DNA of 64,000 nt, taken from the NCBI GenBank assembly GCA_028023455.1, contig JAQFVV010000003.1, forward strand, positions 2,520,925-2,584,924, written 5' to 3'. Below are positions 1 to 14,334 of the stretch, piece after piece; within the stretch, counting starts at the first letter, position 1, and each line of letters begins with the position of its first letter. The position numbers were made by a program, and so were the translations under genes. Source of the stretch: Epiperipatus broadwayi (Eukaryota > Onychophora > Udeonychophora > Euonychophora > Peripatidae). The notes beneath the pieces were generated by a model, which did not search any database, was not told the DNA's origin, and was given only the letters and a program-made list of their open reading frames with translations.

Positions 1-377
1 TCCATTAGAAGAGGGAAACATCTAACTACAATTGATCCTATGGTCTTTGGGTAGAATGCTGCGAATGATGTAATGAAGTAACTAACCAATGATCATGTCT
101 ACCTCCAGTGGGCTAACTCTAGATTTACTCATTAAATTCAGACATAATTTAGGCCAGTTCATCCATCTCTCACCCCTCTTTTGGATTCTATTATTCTTCA
201 GAATTCAAACCCAGGGAGAATGTTGACCTCAGCTCTCTTTAAGCTTGAATTTATTCTAGACAGCAACAACTGCATCATGGTGTGGATTCCAATTGAGGGT
301 AAGACTCACCTAACCATACTATTGTTTTGTTATGTAAAAGAAAGTGTGTGGGGGTGCATATACACTCAGTTATGAAT

Positions 378-499
378 TGATGGATGGATGGATGAATGGA
401 TGGATAAATAAATCTGACAAACTAGAGACAATTTAATAAAAATCAATTGAACAAGATTTAAGTGACTAACAAAATTAAAATTCCAAAGTCTTATAACAT

Positions 500-546
<47 letters not shown>
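378..546. repeat. GATG-type and (AT)n(GT)n microsatellites
   Basis: A short impure run of GATG units (about 378-407) is followed by a compound dinucleotide run, (AT) then (GT), at about 500-546. These are simple sequence repeats. The small reading frame just upstream (181-375) has no recognisable domain and I do not regard it as a gene. Confidence 0.9.
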
Positions 547-547
<1 letters not shown>

Positions 548-3203
548 AAAAATGTATCTCTATCATATTGACAAACAAACATATTTATTAACCCAACTCT
601 TTCCATGATAGATATGCATGCTGAAACACTAAATATATTTACAAAGTAGAAAAAATATAACAAAAGAAAAATTATTAGTTCATCACTATAATGAATGTGA
701 AACTACCTGACTATTTACAATATTATTTATAGATGTATGCATTAGCTACATAGTTCATTTCCAATGGTGGAGATTCCATTCACTTTGTGGAGCATCCCCT
801 TGACTATGTACAAGTTTTCTACAATATATAGAAGAGAACATTCATGGACAAAGATGAGTCACTCATACTAAAAAAACAAATATAAACATAGTTACTTAAA
901 AAAATAAAATAAACAAACTCTGTCCTGTAGAAATGTATGGTCTTAATATGAAATAATGTCAAGTAAAATCTTACTTTATTCCATATTTTTTTAAAGATGA
1001 TGATCCTAGCATCAAATCACTATGCAGGGGGAGCTAACCTAAATTTTATTCAATAAAAAAAATTTGAACTTAACAAATCGCCCCCCCCCCCCATGCTTTC
1101 TCGATTCTAGCTACAATGGACTGTTCCAAGTATAGGTAATTCAGTTTCCAGATGTGGAAGTGAAATGAAAATAAAACTCTACAAACATAAAAAATAATAA
1201 TATATAGCAATTTAAAATTTACCCTGAATTATTCAGAATAAAGTTCATGGATTTGGCAAGTACTGTCCCTCGTAGACACCTTTCCTAGCTGTTCCAGTCA
1301 CCCTTCCTTGGCAAGTAGTGCATTGCTCATGGGAAATACTTGTTGGCTTGCTTGTACTGATGTTATTTCCTTTTTATGTTGTTATTTTATTCTATATCCA
1401 TTCTGAAGTTTCAGACAGGTATTTGATGTTTAAGCAAGCATTATATATAGATGAACATTAAATCATCACACCTCCTATGGTCAGAGCTAATGACACTTCG
1501 GTCCCACAGCAATATTAAATTAGCCAGAATACATCATTTTGCAATTCATAAAATATTTAACATTTCTTGATTCAACATTTGGCATTTAATAAGTTATATG
1601 AGAAATGAATTATTTCATTCTATATATATATGCTGATAATATATTTCTTGTTTTTATTCACATTCAAATAATCGCATAGTCTTTTTATTTCAAATATCCA
1701 TTTAAATTAGCTCTACTAATTTTATTCAATTGTCTGAATCTATTAAAACTTTTTTTTGTTTAATTATTGATTGTAGTTTTGAATGTTTCCATCATGACAA
1801 TTAGACTAACAATTTGGATTGTTCAAATAAATTGTCCATATTCTCTGATAATTGAACATTCTATTTTCTGATGTTGGTATTTTGAACCAAGTAAAAAGAT
1901 GATGGAAATCAAATGAGTTTGCTTTTATACTGCCCCTGATTCACATTGTTTAGTAAGCTTGCATTTCATTTCCTCTTTCATTTATATATACATGCTTATT
2001 GTTATGCATGTCATGTTGATGGAAAGTAAAATACGATTACATAATAGAATTCTGTTTTCACCTTCCATATCTGATTATCTAGTAACTGGCTTAATGATGT
2101 CTACCAAGTCTAAGTCTTGTCTAATGATGTGAGATGTTGACATTTAGTTTATTGTTTGTGTAAATATATATGTGACTGATCTCTTGAATTTAATTTATTG
2201 AGATTTTTTTTTGAATTTAATTTATTGAGATGTTTTTTTCTTAGTATTGCATTTAAAATAAACATTGGTTGGGTGTATATATATATATGTGTGTGTGTTT
2301 ATTATCTAAATGATAATATACATTCAACTATCCATTAACTAAATTTATTTTTTAGATGAGTTTAATTTAGTGAATAATGCACTATGAACCAAGGCTAATT
2401 CCAATTTGATTGTAAGCTACCTTTAAAATATATGTAATAGAATAAAACTAAATGTTAAACTTCAGAAAAGATAATCTCTATTGTAGAATCATCTTTGATA
2501 AATGTGTGTACATGAATGCTTTAAGTATTCATTTCACTGTATCCTTTTACAGAGCTTCTTACAGGTATTCTTAAACTACATAATGTGCTGCTTCATGTTA
2601 GCACTCCTTCTACATGATCTAAATAAAATAGCATATATTAAGAAAGTCCAGCTTACTAACGATATGCAAATTTTTTAGAATGAACTTAGTGAGTAATGAT
2701 TTATTGAAGTGTGTGTGGTGGTAATTATAACAAATAAAATATTTTTATTTATATACACACATATAGTATATATAAGCGCTTAAGCACGCTGAAGAAGAAG
2801 CTGTCAGTAGTAACAAAACAATAAATTAAATTAATCCAGGCCTAGTACTTTCAAGGTTTTCCTCTCATATTCATGGCCAAAATAAATTATAAACCATTGC
2901 TGTAATATTACTAAATAATAATGTATGCAAATGCGTATTCACACACATTGCATTATATTATTACACTAGTTCATTTCCTCCTCTCATCCTAGAAATTTAT
3001 CATTTTATATAAAATATCTTGCAATCTTTTAGGTGTCTAACAATCTCAGACAAGTCTGGACAAAGCTAAATTTTTTCCTTTGTCATACAATGATGTCTGT
3101 AATTTTATGTTATCAAAGATATCATCTTAAATGAAAAAAAATATTGGATTTTTTTTCTTAAATCATTAATGAAGCCACAACAATTATTTATATATATATA
3201 TAT
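547..3203. other. A+T-rich DNA without recognisable genes
   Basis: I see no coding sequence or RNA gene here. Minor items are a poly-C tract (about 1081-1092), a short AT/GT run near 2277-2300 and a 26-bp tandem duplication at about 2183-2237 built on GAATTTAATTTATTGAGAT. Confidence 0.6.
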
Positions 3204-3747
3204 ATTATTAAAGTGGAAGTTAACTCTGCTTAATGTGCTATTTCTTAAATATTAAAAATCTCCATGCACTCTCCTGTCAGTAAGAGTTTAAAAAACTTAA
3301 GTGAATCACTTAAGTTTAGAGCATATTTCTATATACACCAACTCTCACTGACCATTCTTATATCAGGGCTTGAGTCTATTGTGTGTCTGATGTTATAATC
3401 AAATGTTGAATTGTACAAATTTAGTTAACCTCTTGCAGTTGGAATTTAATGTCTCATTTTTAACCACCTACAGTAATAGTTATATGACTTATAAATGTAA
3501 ATCTATTATTATATAGCACTAAAAACTAAATTTTTACAATTCAATATTTGATTATAACATCAGGCACACAATAGATTCAAGCCCTGATTTAAGAATGGTC
3601 AGTGAGAATTGGTGTATATAGAAATATGCTCTAAACCTAAGTGATTCACTTAAGTTTTTTAAATTCTTACTGGTGGGTGAGTGCATGGAGATTTTTAATA
3701 TTTAAGAAATAGCACATTAGCAGAGGTTGACTTCCATTTTAATAATT
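3204..3747. mobile_element. Foldback (hairpin) element, about 210-bp arms
   Basis: The left arm (about 3204-3416) and right arm (about 3536-3747) are reverse complements of one another with scattered mismatches, separated by a loop of about 120 bp. For example GTGGAAGTTAACTCTGCT on the left answers AGAGGTTGACTTCCA on the right, and AATCTCCATGCACTC answers GAGTGCATGGAGATT. The structure is that of a non-autonomous foldback/MITE-like DNA element or an inverted duplication. No coding sequence lies inside, and I could not fix a target-site duplication in the flanking A+T runs. Confidence 0.8.
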
Positions 3748-4384
3748 TCAAATTATTATTATTTAAGGCTTAATATTTATATATGTTATTAATTAGAAAA
3801 TAATATTTTGTTTAAAATATATTTCAGATTTATATATTAAATAATATATAGAACTGTTATATTTACAATTTCTCATCTTCAGTCTGGCACCTTTTAATAT
3901 ATATTTTTTTTAGTTTAATGCCCTTCAAACTTTTACAGTGATGTATTTTTCACGGCTTTTAACTTTTCCTATTTTGTACTATTTTCTTTATTTCTTCTTT
4001 CATGTATATTTTCATTTCTAGTATTTCTTTGTATGTGTGTGTTTGGAAAATTTTACAAGTTAAATTACTTCAGAGTTTAAAAATTCTTGAAGTTTAAGCT
4101 ATTTCTATTTGGGTCCTATATATTACTTGATAAAAGAAGATATTTCATCAGATATTTCAAACTACTTATAGACATCCAAAAGATATTAAGCCTATGTATT
4201 TGAAAAGATTGCAGCAATGCAAAAGAGATGTCCAACCATGCCTTTTGGCACTAGTTTAATTATATATATATTCCATATATGAGAGTAAAAAATTAAAAAG
4301 ATTCTTATTTAAACAAAATGTTTCCTAATAATATTTTAGATTATTTTAATAATCTCTATACTTCCTCATTCTTTTTTATTCTTC

Positions 4385-4500
4385 ATACAAATAAAGATAC
4401 AATAAAAAACAAATAACTCCCAAGACGTATTTCATGTTGAACCAGCAGACATCAGTTGGCCCAGGTCACCAGCTCTCATATATATCTTCATTACATGAAG
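4385..4500 (-). ncRNA. Candidate type I hammerhead ribozyme (retrozyme/PLE-like)
   Basis: Read on the minus strand, the segment 4459 down to 4419 contains the hammerhead elements in order. Stem I 5' strand CCAA (4459-4456) is followed by the core CTGATGT (4455-4449; consensus CTGATGA). An imperfect stem II TGCTG-GTT-CAACA comes next, then GAAA, a three-base segment TAC, the cleavage triplet GTC and the stem I 3' strand TTGG (about 4422-4419). Hammerheads with a very short stem III are known from Penelope-like elements and metazoan retrozymes. The core has one deviation (T for the last A), and stem II has a C-A mismatch, so activity is uncertain. A related sequence lies at 55745-55786. This is an inference from motif order; a covariance search was not possible. 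Confidence 0.5.
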
Positions 4501-4572
4501 TGTATTTATCTTTGGTGAATTGTTACATCTTTATTTACAATCGCCAAACTTGCTCTACTCACAACTTCGACA

Positions 4573-4688
4573 TCATTTGTTATATAATACAAAAGTTTAG
4601 AAAAATTAGTCAGAGAACACAATGTTTATCATTAATCATTTGATATATAATACAAAAGTTTAGATAAACTAGTTACAGAACACAATAA
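4573..4688. repeat. Imperfect 64-bp tandem duplication
   Basis: The block beginning TATATAATACAAAAGTTTAG is present twice, once near 4580 and again near 4645. Each copy is followed by an A-rich stretch and CAGAGAACACAAT or ACAGAACACAAT. It lies just beside the hammerhead-like sequence and may belong to the same element. Confidence 0.7.
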
Positions 4689-4818
4689 TCATATCAGTGT
4701 TTGCACGTTTTATTTTTAAATTAAACAGATAGATTGACTATTGTTTTAATTATGATCAGTATTGTCTTGTACATAGATTTGACCCTTTTATTAATCCACA
4801 TTAAAATATATTTTATAT

Positions 4819-5008
4819 ATCTGAACTCATTATATAAATGAAAATATTTATGAGCCTTTCTTTTTGGTAGAATACATTCTATATTTATAGTATTATGAAA
4901 CGAAATGATTTTAGAAATCTGAACTCATTATATAAATGAAAATATTTATGAGCCTTTCTTTTTGGTAGAATACATTCTATATTTATATTATTATGAAACG
5001 AAATGATT
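4819..5008. repeat. 98-bp tandem duplication, two copies
   Basis: CTGAACTCATTATATAAATG starts at 4821 and again at 4919, so the period is 98 bp. The copies differ at only one or two visible positions (TTATAG versus TTATAT), so the duplication is recent relative to its surroundings. It has no coding content. Confidence 0.95.
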
Positions 5009-7360
5009 AAGAAAGTAGTATTTAATTTGCCAGGTATTGGATCCAAAGCTATCTATTTCTATGAAGGATTTAATATTAAGAATATTACTTTTGTAAAATA
5101 GCATTCAATAGCTAATCATTTTACTGAATTAAGTCTATGGTTCCCTTTTTATGCAAGATCGGACTCCAAGCAGAAACATGTATTTAGTAGACTAAATTTA
5201 TTTTAGAAATATATGCAATAATGATAATTGAAAGGTCACTAAATAAGTGAGTTATATTTCTAAGGGTCATCAATATGTAGAGTTATAGCATTGATGCATT
5301 AAAGCCATATGGTATTTATTAATGGCAAGCAGTGCTTTATCATATAATATTTTTATATTATACATTATGATTATAAATTTAATATTTTAAAATTGAACAT
5401 GAAGAATCATTAGACAGTTTTGAGAATATATAAATATTATTATTTGTTTCATATTTGTATTTCTACAGGTGCTTGGGAAACATCAACTAAAAAATACTTT
5501 TGAAATGATACTATTAAAAAATAATATTGCTGGTTACTTAGATTTAATTAGGAAAGGCAACAGCGATATATAAAAATGAATTCAATTTAAATTATAAAAG
5601 TATAATTTAAAGAAGTATTAATAATATTTTATTGGATATGTGATTTATAAATATTTGCCAATGAATGTATATTTGTTTGAGAATAGAAATAAAGAGTTAT
5701 ATTAAAAATTATATTATTATGAATCTGTAAATAAATTACTTTTTTTTATTATTTTGTTAAATAATATTAGGTTTCCATTATTTTATATAAAAATGGTTAG
5801 GTCTGAATATAAGTCCATGGGTCTATTACTCCAAGAAACTCATGTGATCTTTAATTTGGCCAGGTATTAAAAATAAATAGTGATGTGTTGATCATTTAAC
5901 CATTAAATATTATAAAATAATTTTTTTAAATTAATTCATAGAGAAATAGTATATGCCCTGCTATACTTCCTGATGATATTTATCAAGGGATACCAAAAGT
6001 TTGATGATGATCATGAATTCAACCCTGAAAGATGAAGCTAAGTATATCCATTATCTAGTATCATTAGGCTTACTACACCTTATTAACATGTATATTATAT
6101 TGGATTCAAAATATCGTCCTTTTATACATTCCATAATGTACATTATCCCAATTTGTCTCAACCATTGTGATATATAATAGATTGAATTTCTGTCACTGTT
6201 ATAAAAAATATTCAATAGAGACTGAAAATTAAAATTAATCTAAATAAACCAAGTACGTTTTGATGCATTATTCATGGTTATAAAAACACACACACTCACA
6301 AAATAATCACTATTACAAATTAAAACACACACACACACACACATCCCTATTTGAATGTCATTGGTTTTCTGATTCATCACACGTTCATTTTATACAAAAA
6401 ACCAAGCCTTTTTAATATTTTATTCTCTCCTTTTTTTTTATAAATCATCTTCACGATATCTGGAACAAAATCATGTTTATGCTTCTTTTCCTGACTATAA
6501 AATACAGATAGATATACTTGTTAAATCAGTTTTAGCCTTTTTGTACGTAAGTGAATGTTATGTCATTCTTGATTTCAAATTTGCTTTTGTTTCATATTAG
6601 TATATATCTAGGCAATTTAATTGGGTGCATACTACTGCATATATAACTGTAAACTGATCCAAATTATTTATTTACTCTTTATTTTATGAATCAACTTATT
6701 TAAATTTACAAGAATCCTAATTCCAACATTGAACTTATCTGCACATATCTATCCAACCTTATTTCCAATACTCAATGTATCTAACTTTTCTGTTTTTATA
6801 CGTATTTCTTTTTAAATGCTCAGCTTATTTGTGTATATCAATGGTATTAAAATGATTTTATTATATCAGAAATATAAATTTCCAATTTTGCATTTTTATT
6901 AGATTTCAAACTAACAAATAATTGTTTCAATGCAAAAATGCTCCCAACCCATGAATTTATGCAGCATTGTTCCTTGATATTTTACATTGACACATTCTTT
7001 AATATTAAATAGTTTAACAGACATTTTATAATAGAAAGAATTGAGACTCCACTTTATTTTTAAATCTAAATAACAAATTTCCTCATCTCTAATCCAAATT
7101 GATTTTGATTTCTTATTTAATTCATCAAACATCTAATGAATAATAACATGTGGTATATATATGTATATAAACATGACTCAAATACTGTACACATAAACAG
7201 ATTTTACTAATATCAGAACAATTATATTATTATGTTTGGGTGCCAATGCTAGACTACAAATAACTGCACTAATAGACAATCACATAAGCCAATTTTTTTC
7301 ATTTCATATATCTTTCCTCTAAATGCAGCTACAATATTATTATATAGGTATGGGCGTGTT
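5009..7360. other. A+T-rich DNA without recognisable genes
   Basis: There are short AC-rich runs near 6285-6300 and 6326-6345. The 73-codon minus-strand frame at 6911-7132 has no domain I recognise and is probably chance. Confidence 0.6.
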
Positions 7361-8722
<1,362 letters not shown>

Positions 8723-10329
8723 AAAATAACCTTTTTAAATAGTCTATGGCAAGACAAAGGCCTCAGGAAAGTCATTACTCAATAGGCCTTTTAATTGTTA
8801 AGTGGTTAAGGTCTGTGCAAGATTTTATAATTGTTCGCTGTCTAGACAAGCATAACTAGATATCCATATATATATATATATATTATTTATCACCTTGTAG
8901 AATTTAAAAGTTTTCCCCAATATGCCTTTTATAGATCCTCACTATAAACTAACTTAATTTATTTAACAAAACACACTCTTTTCATTAAGGTTTTAACATT
9001 ATTGTAATAGAACACTGTGTTTATATTTTGAAACCAATTCATAAAAATTTTGCTAATATAAATAAATACATAAGTGCACAAGAGGACAGATAATCTTTGA
9101 GCATCTAATTAAAAAGTTGAGTAAGGCAATTCCCTTTAACCGACCAAGTCTTTAACTTTAACATTTCGCTAAAATATGTACAGAAAAATGTCGTTAATTA
9201 ATAATTTCAGGAGAAACTAATGAATCAACAATATTTGAAAATCTATAATACTAAAAGTTTTCAAATGACAATCACTTTACTGTCAATAAACTATCTAAAA
9301 AATGCAACTTATAAATAGAATTATAAAAAGGAGTAAAAACCACTTTATTGCTTATATAAGTATCTGCTATTGCATTTAAACACAAAAATTATTTCCATTA
9401 GAATGATTTGTCTACTGTACTTTGAGCTATTTTTCATTTTCTTTTCTTTCCGTTGGACCACGCTGCGCCTAAAACAATTATCAAAATCCACAAACTGCTG
9501 CTTTAAATTTCAGTGGTACCAAAGTCTTTTAAACTTTTAGAAACAGAAGTGCTAGAATATGAATGCTCGTTGATACATTCATAGATTCATTTGCAAAAGA
9601 AATAAGCTTTAAAATGGCCTCTCTGCGTAAAAGAAATATCAGAGCTATTTAAAATTTCAGCAAGAATAAGCTTTCGTGAGAAATGTTGATGCCTTAACAT
9701 AATTTTTAAAATGTCAAAGAAAAGGTATACAAACTACTGTAATTAACAGACCTCTGATCAATTTTTTTAAAAAACAATTTTCTCTATTTTATTTCTATTG
9801 TTTTTATGAATGAATGGGTATTCAATTTTTTTAATATCAATATATATATAATTTGCTAACATGGAATCAATACGAGTATATAAAAAAAAAAAAGAAACAA
9901 AGTTATTTGCAAATTATGTAGCAATACTTATTTTGGACAAGATAAAAAACTACTATTCTTTATAGTTTTTTTAATTTTTAGACGCATATGTATATGACTA
10001 AAACAGATTAAATTTATATCTATCTAAAAGTTTAAGTTTCATTACAATCGGTAAACCTAAACAATTTGAAGTAGATTAATAACAGTTACAAACCTTCAAA
10101 TAACTAATATACAATACTTTAAATATAGCGAACTACATAAGTCTCATCAGCTAATTGGTTACCATATATTAATTACATCACCTCAACTTTCATCCTTAAA
10201 TCAATAGATTATTGGCAATCTGGTATCAAGGCAATACTATAATTAGTCAATAAATGGAATCATGTAGATATACCGGTATATGAAAAAATATTCCAAACGC
10301 ATATTGCTAACTGAAAGTTAAATAAAAAA
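8723..10329. other. A+T-rich DNA without recognisable genes
   Basis: I see no coding or RNA gene signal. Short AT runs lie at about 8866-8882 and 9839-9851. Confidence 0.55.
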
Positions 10330-10495
10330 AATTCAAATTATTTTTCCAAACGTTATAATATTTCAACAAGCCTTCAGTAAATAAGTATAAAGTCTGCATT
10401 TCAAATAACAGCCATTGTTTGAAATGCAGAGTTTATATTTATTTATAGGGGATGTTGTTGAAATATCATAATGTTTGGAAGAGTGGTTTGAATAT
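10330..10495. mobile_element. Short hairpin (MITE-like) element
   Basis: The left half TCCAAACGTTATAATATTTC and the right half GAAATATCATAATGTTTGGA are reverse complements. Pairing continues inward to GTCTGCATTTCAAA / TTTGAAATGCAGAG around a loop of about 12 bp, and outward to ATTCAAAT / TTTGAAT. Total length is about 165 bp, so nearly the whole element is palindromic. No coding sequence is present. Confidence 0.8.
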
Positions 10496-10864
10496 ATTAT
10501 ACATACATTTTAGATTATATAATTACCATATTTATGAAAAATAAATTCTAGCTCAGTTATCTTCTTTATTCACTTTGTTTTTTATTCAAAAGAATTTATT
10601 AAATATTGATAGTGCTAAAATTGTATTAGTATAAAATATATGATAGTCTGCTTAAGACATCTGAGTTATGAAAACACCTAAATGGCAAATTGAATCAAAT
10701 TGAAATCTGGGGGGGGGGGGGTTTTACTCTTCTGAGAAATGATCTAGAAATCACATTACATTGCACAAGATATTTTAATAGTCATCATAAATCAATAATT
10801 TCTTTTGAAAAATGTCTTTACTAATTTCAAATATGAGTGTAAATGTATTGTGAAACTCTTGTCT

Positions 10865-11290
10865 ACAATATCATTATATAGATATGGAAGAAAGATTTTG
10901 ATTTGAATTCATTACTTAATGGTTCAAAGCAGTCTATTGATAGTAGATCTATTCCTGGTATTGTTTATAAGATTCCATGTAGTTGTGGTAAGTTTTACAT
11001 AGGCCAGAGTAAGTTTTGCCTTAATGAAAGGATTAAGATTCATATAAGTAGAGTTAAACATAGGTATTTTAAATCAGCTTTATATAGTCATTAATTGAAT
11101 ACAGATCATAGAATATTGTTTAACAATGCTTCAGTTATTTTTTATGAAAAGAATGAGTTAAAAAAAGGAGACTTTGATAATAAAACTTCTTGATTCTGAG
11201 GCAATCAATCTTATGAAGACTTCTTTTGATATTAAGGGAAGATGGAGTTCGAAATGAATTATGGGAAGGTTTGTTTGTTTGTATATATAT
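10865..11290 (+). pseudogene. Penelope-like element, GIY-YIG endonuclease remnant
   Basis: The frame at 10903-11094 carries the PLE endonuclease signature: GIVYKIPCSCGKFYIGQ followed by LNERIKIH. This is a GIY-YIG nuclease (GIVY ... FYIG) with the Cys-x-Cys pair typical of Penelope-like retroelements. In the full protein this nuclease follows the reverse transcriptase and nicks DNA to prime insertion. A TAA at 11092-11094 (codon after SH) interrupts it. The same frame then continues as NTDHRILFNNASVIFYEK, with a later frameshift leading to LLDSEAINLMKTSFDIKGRW. The reverse transcriptase is missing. The 3' end is interrupted by the solo LTR at 11291. Confidence 0.8.
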
Positions 11291-13192
11291 TGTAATGGTA
11301 TACAATATGCCATTACATTAATTTAAAATTAAAATAAAAACTTAAGTTCGTAAATAAAAACTAAAAGCTAAAAAAATTAAAGAGTTGTTAAACATATATA
11401 TATTCGCACAGATACAAAACTTTAAAAGTATTTTTTTTTTTAAATTTAAAAAAAAAGTATTTGAACGTACTTTTTTATAAAAAAAAGGTAAAGATCTAAA
11501 TATAAAATATTTTTAGTAAAAAGTAACATAAATGAAAAAGATTCCTATGTAATCTCAGTAAATGGAAATGATTGTGTTATTAATTATCAAAAAGCAAACT
11601 AGCCCTTGGGGCTCTTATATAAAAAAGTCAGATGAAAGATATAGATAAGAGAACAAAAAAAATTAGATGTCCAATAGAAGCAGCAACCAACGCTCAGACC
11701 TTAATGAAAATTTGGAACAGGAAACCATGTTCAGTGAATCCAGACGATTGGTATAAAAAGAAAAAATATTCAAATTAAAACAGTTCCAGCTTGATTTTTT
11801 TTTGAGATGGGTGATAAGATGCACTTTTCACCCTCTCTTTTATTTCAAATGAAATGACTGATGAATTATGAATGGTACTATTGCAGATCCTGAATCATAT
11901 GGGTTCTGCAATAAAATAGTACCAGGATTGAACCAGCTAAGGCCACCTCCAGAATAACAGACTGGTCTTCCAATAAAGACTTCATGGGAATTGGCATCAG
12001 GAACCAGGACTCTTCTACTGTAAGATATAAACTGTAAAATTTAAAAGTAATTAAGAACTTTTATCAAGATTTGACAAGCTTTTAATAATCAACTAAACCT
12101 AATTTTTAAAATGAACTTTTATCTAACTTTTAAGATTTCAAAATCAATTAATAATGTTTAATTTTATATATTTGAGTTTGCTAATTTAATCATTTCCATT
12201 TGTTTTTTATTAATATTTATTGACTAAATTATATAAATGTTAAATTTAAGTCGGGCATGAATGGCTGCATAGATTTGTAAAGTTATATTAATTAATTAAG
12301 GGAGGGTTAATCTTAGGTTATTTGTTTCATAGTTAAATTGGGTTAATCGATTGGATATATTGGTGTAATTAGTAAATGTAGCATGAGATCTGCTACATGC
12401 AGGATATTATACGCTGCACTTGGGCAAAATAAATCCCATTTCTCACCGACCATTGGAAGCAGATGGTATTCCCTGCTCCTTGGATCACCCCTTTAGCCTA
12501 TGGAATGGGATAGTAAGATGGAAAATGCAGTCCCTTCCTATGGAGTTTTTTTTTTGTTCTTCTCACCAGACAGATGTACCATTCCTGTACTGGATGAGAG
12601 TCAATGTCTTCTATAACCATGCTGTTCAGATGTGCATTCCTGACAGTATGGTATTGTGCTGTCGTATTCATGCTGCATTGAATACATCGATATATCAGAT
12701 AGATTGGTGTTGGTTTGAATGTGAACTTTTGGCCTAAGGTTAAATAAGGGATAGAATATTTTCTTTTCAAATGCAATCTATGTAGTTTATTCCTACTTGA
12801 CACTCTAATAAAATATTATTAAATTCATCTGTGCAGATTGTTTAAAATAAAAATTTAAATTTAAAAATTAATAACCAATCTAAAATAATAAATGTTATTC
12901 CTAAATTTTATTTATATGTGCATTAATAAATGTTTGTGTGTTAATTACTGGCAGTGGCTTATTTCATTTTTTTTTAAATATTAATATACTTTTTTTAAGC
13001 AAGTTTTATATTAAATCTCTGCATCTCCATGAGCTAGTGGCATGGGCTGATGGTCGGAATAAAATACATATGTAAAAGTTAGATCTTAACAGTGTGTATC
13101 TGCCTACTCTATAAATTTTCCAGGTTCAAATAGCCTGGTGGCACCCTGTAGTGCAGATATTATAAGACTCCACCTTTTCCCCAACCATTATA
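11291..13192 (+). mobile_element. Solo LTR, same family as the 46-51 kb element
   Basis: The sequence begins TGTAATGG and ends CCATTATA, with ATAT on both sides (11287-11290 and 13193-13196), consistent with a 4-bp target duplication. It is co-linear with, but diverged from, the LTRs at 46037 and 48954. Shared blocks include TTAAGTCGGGCATGAATGGC, a TATATAAAAAAGTCAG promoter-like stretch (about 11618), TTACTGGCAGTGGCTTATTT near 12946 and CACCCTGTAGTGCAGAT near 13143. It is 1.9 kb against 2.2 kb for the younger copies. The short frames here do not match the frames in the other copies, so it is noncoding. It sits inside the 3' region of a PLE. Confidence 0.75.
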
Positions 13193-13300
13193 ATATGTTA
13201 ATCCCTTTAGTTTGATTTTCACTTGAGAAGGTCTATTTGTAGTAGATGAAACCATGGTTGTGTAAGGATTTTGGTAAAATTTTGGATTTAATCTAGTATT
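13193..13300 (+). other. Probable PLE 3' end beyond the solo LTR
   Basis: Immediately after the LTR comes CACTTGAGAAGGTCTATTTG, then TAGATGAAACCATGGTTGTG. This has the general form of PLE 3' regions: a CTGA(N)GA-type core, a short stem, then GAAAC, a decayed hammerhead-like arrangement. It probably continues the PLE fragment that ends at 11290. Confidence 0.35.
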
Positions 13301-14334
13301 GTATTGTTTTATAGTTTTGTATTTTTATTTTTTACTAGTATAGTGTTAGGCAGTTTTGTGTTATATGTATATATAAATTAGTAATCAATGTCTGTATTTC
13401 AATTATAAACAAATATAAATAATTCTTTGAAAAACAATACAATAATTAATAAAGTAAATAATATTTTAAAAACAAATATCTACTATAATTTAATAGAAAT
13501 ACTTTTGACTATCTAAGTAGTCATTATCAATTATATTCAAATTCAGTTACAAAAAAACGTTATAAATGTCTACAAAAACAATTACGTCATACATCAATTT
13601 TCCCACAATTCATTAATTTTTATATTAGCATCTTGTCTATTTATCAAATGCTGCTTTTTGTTTCCTATTAACATAGCTATGTAAGCTGAAAAACATACTG
13701 AGTGACCTTATTATCATTTTACAGTATTTTTAGAATTTTATGGAGCATCATAAAAATATAAGCAATATATGTGCTGATGGATGGTTGTGATATAATGAAG
13801 CTAAGCTGAACACTTGAAAATATATATTACAATGCAATGATTGTACATTCTTCCATGACATGTTAAAAGTGAATAGAAATCTTGCTTGAGAGTTGTGTAG
13901 GTAAAAGTAACAAACTGTCAAAATGAGCATAGAGATTTAGATGCTGATACCTCTATAAAAACAGACATTATTCATTAATTAGATTTGAAATGTATATTTT
14001 AGCTAGGGATAATCTTTAGTCTAATAAATAATTAGTAGTAATCATAAAAATATTTATATAAAATAGTTTGTGTCAAAGATATGAATGCAAAAAGTTTGAT
14101 ATTTGTAAATCAATCTGTAGTAATTTTTTGATTGTAAATACTGATTAAATAACAAAGATATGTATAAGAAATTGTGATCTGTGTCAATTTATGAGTGCTG
14201 GTTCAGCATAAAATCCCAATCTTAAGTATTATATATCTTCACATTTCTTTGGTTGTATGTTTTAGGATTTTATGATGGATTAGAAATTTGATATATATTA
14301 TGATATATTAGAAATTTGATATATATATATATAT
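13301..14334. other. A+T-rich DNA without recognisable genes
   Basis: Nothing recognisable is seen. A small direct repeat of GATATATTAGAAATTTGATAT type lies at about 14270-14325, next to an AT run that abuts the LTR-like repeat at 14335. Confidence 0.5.
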
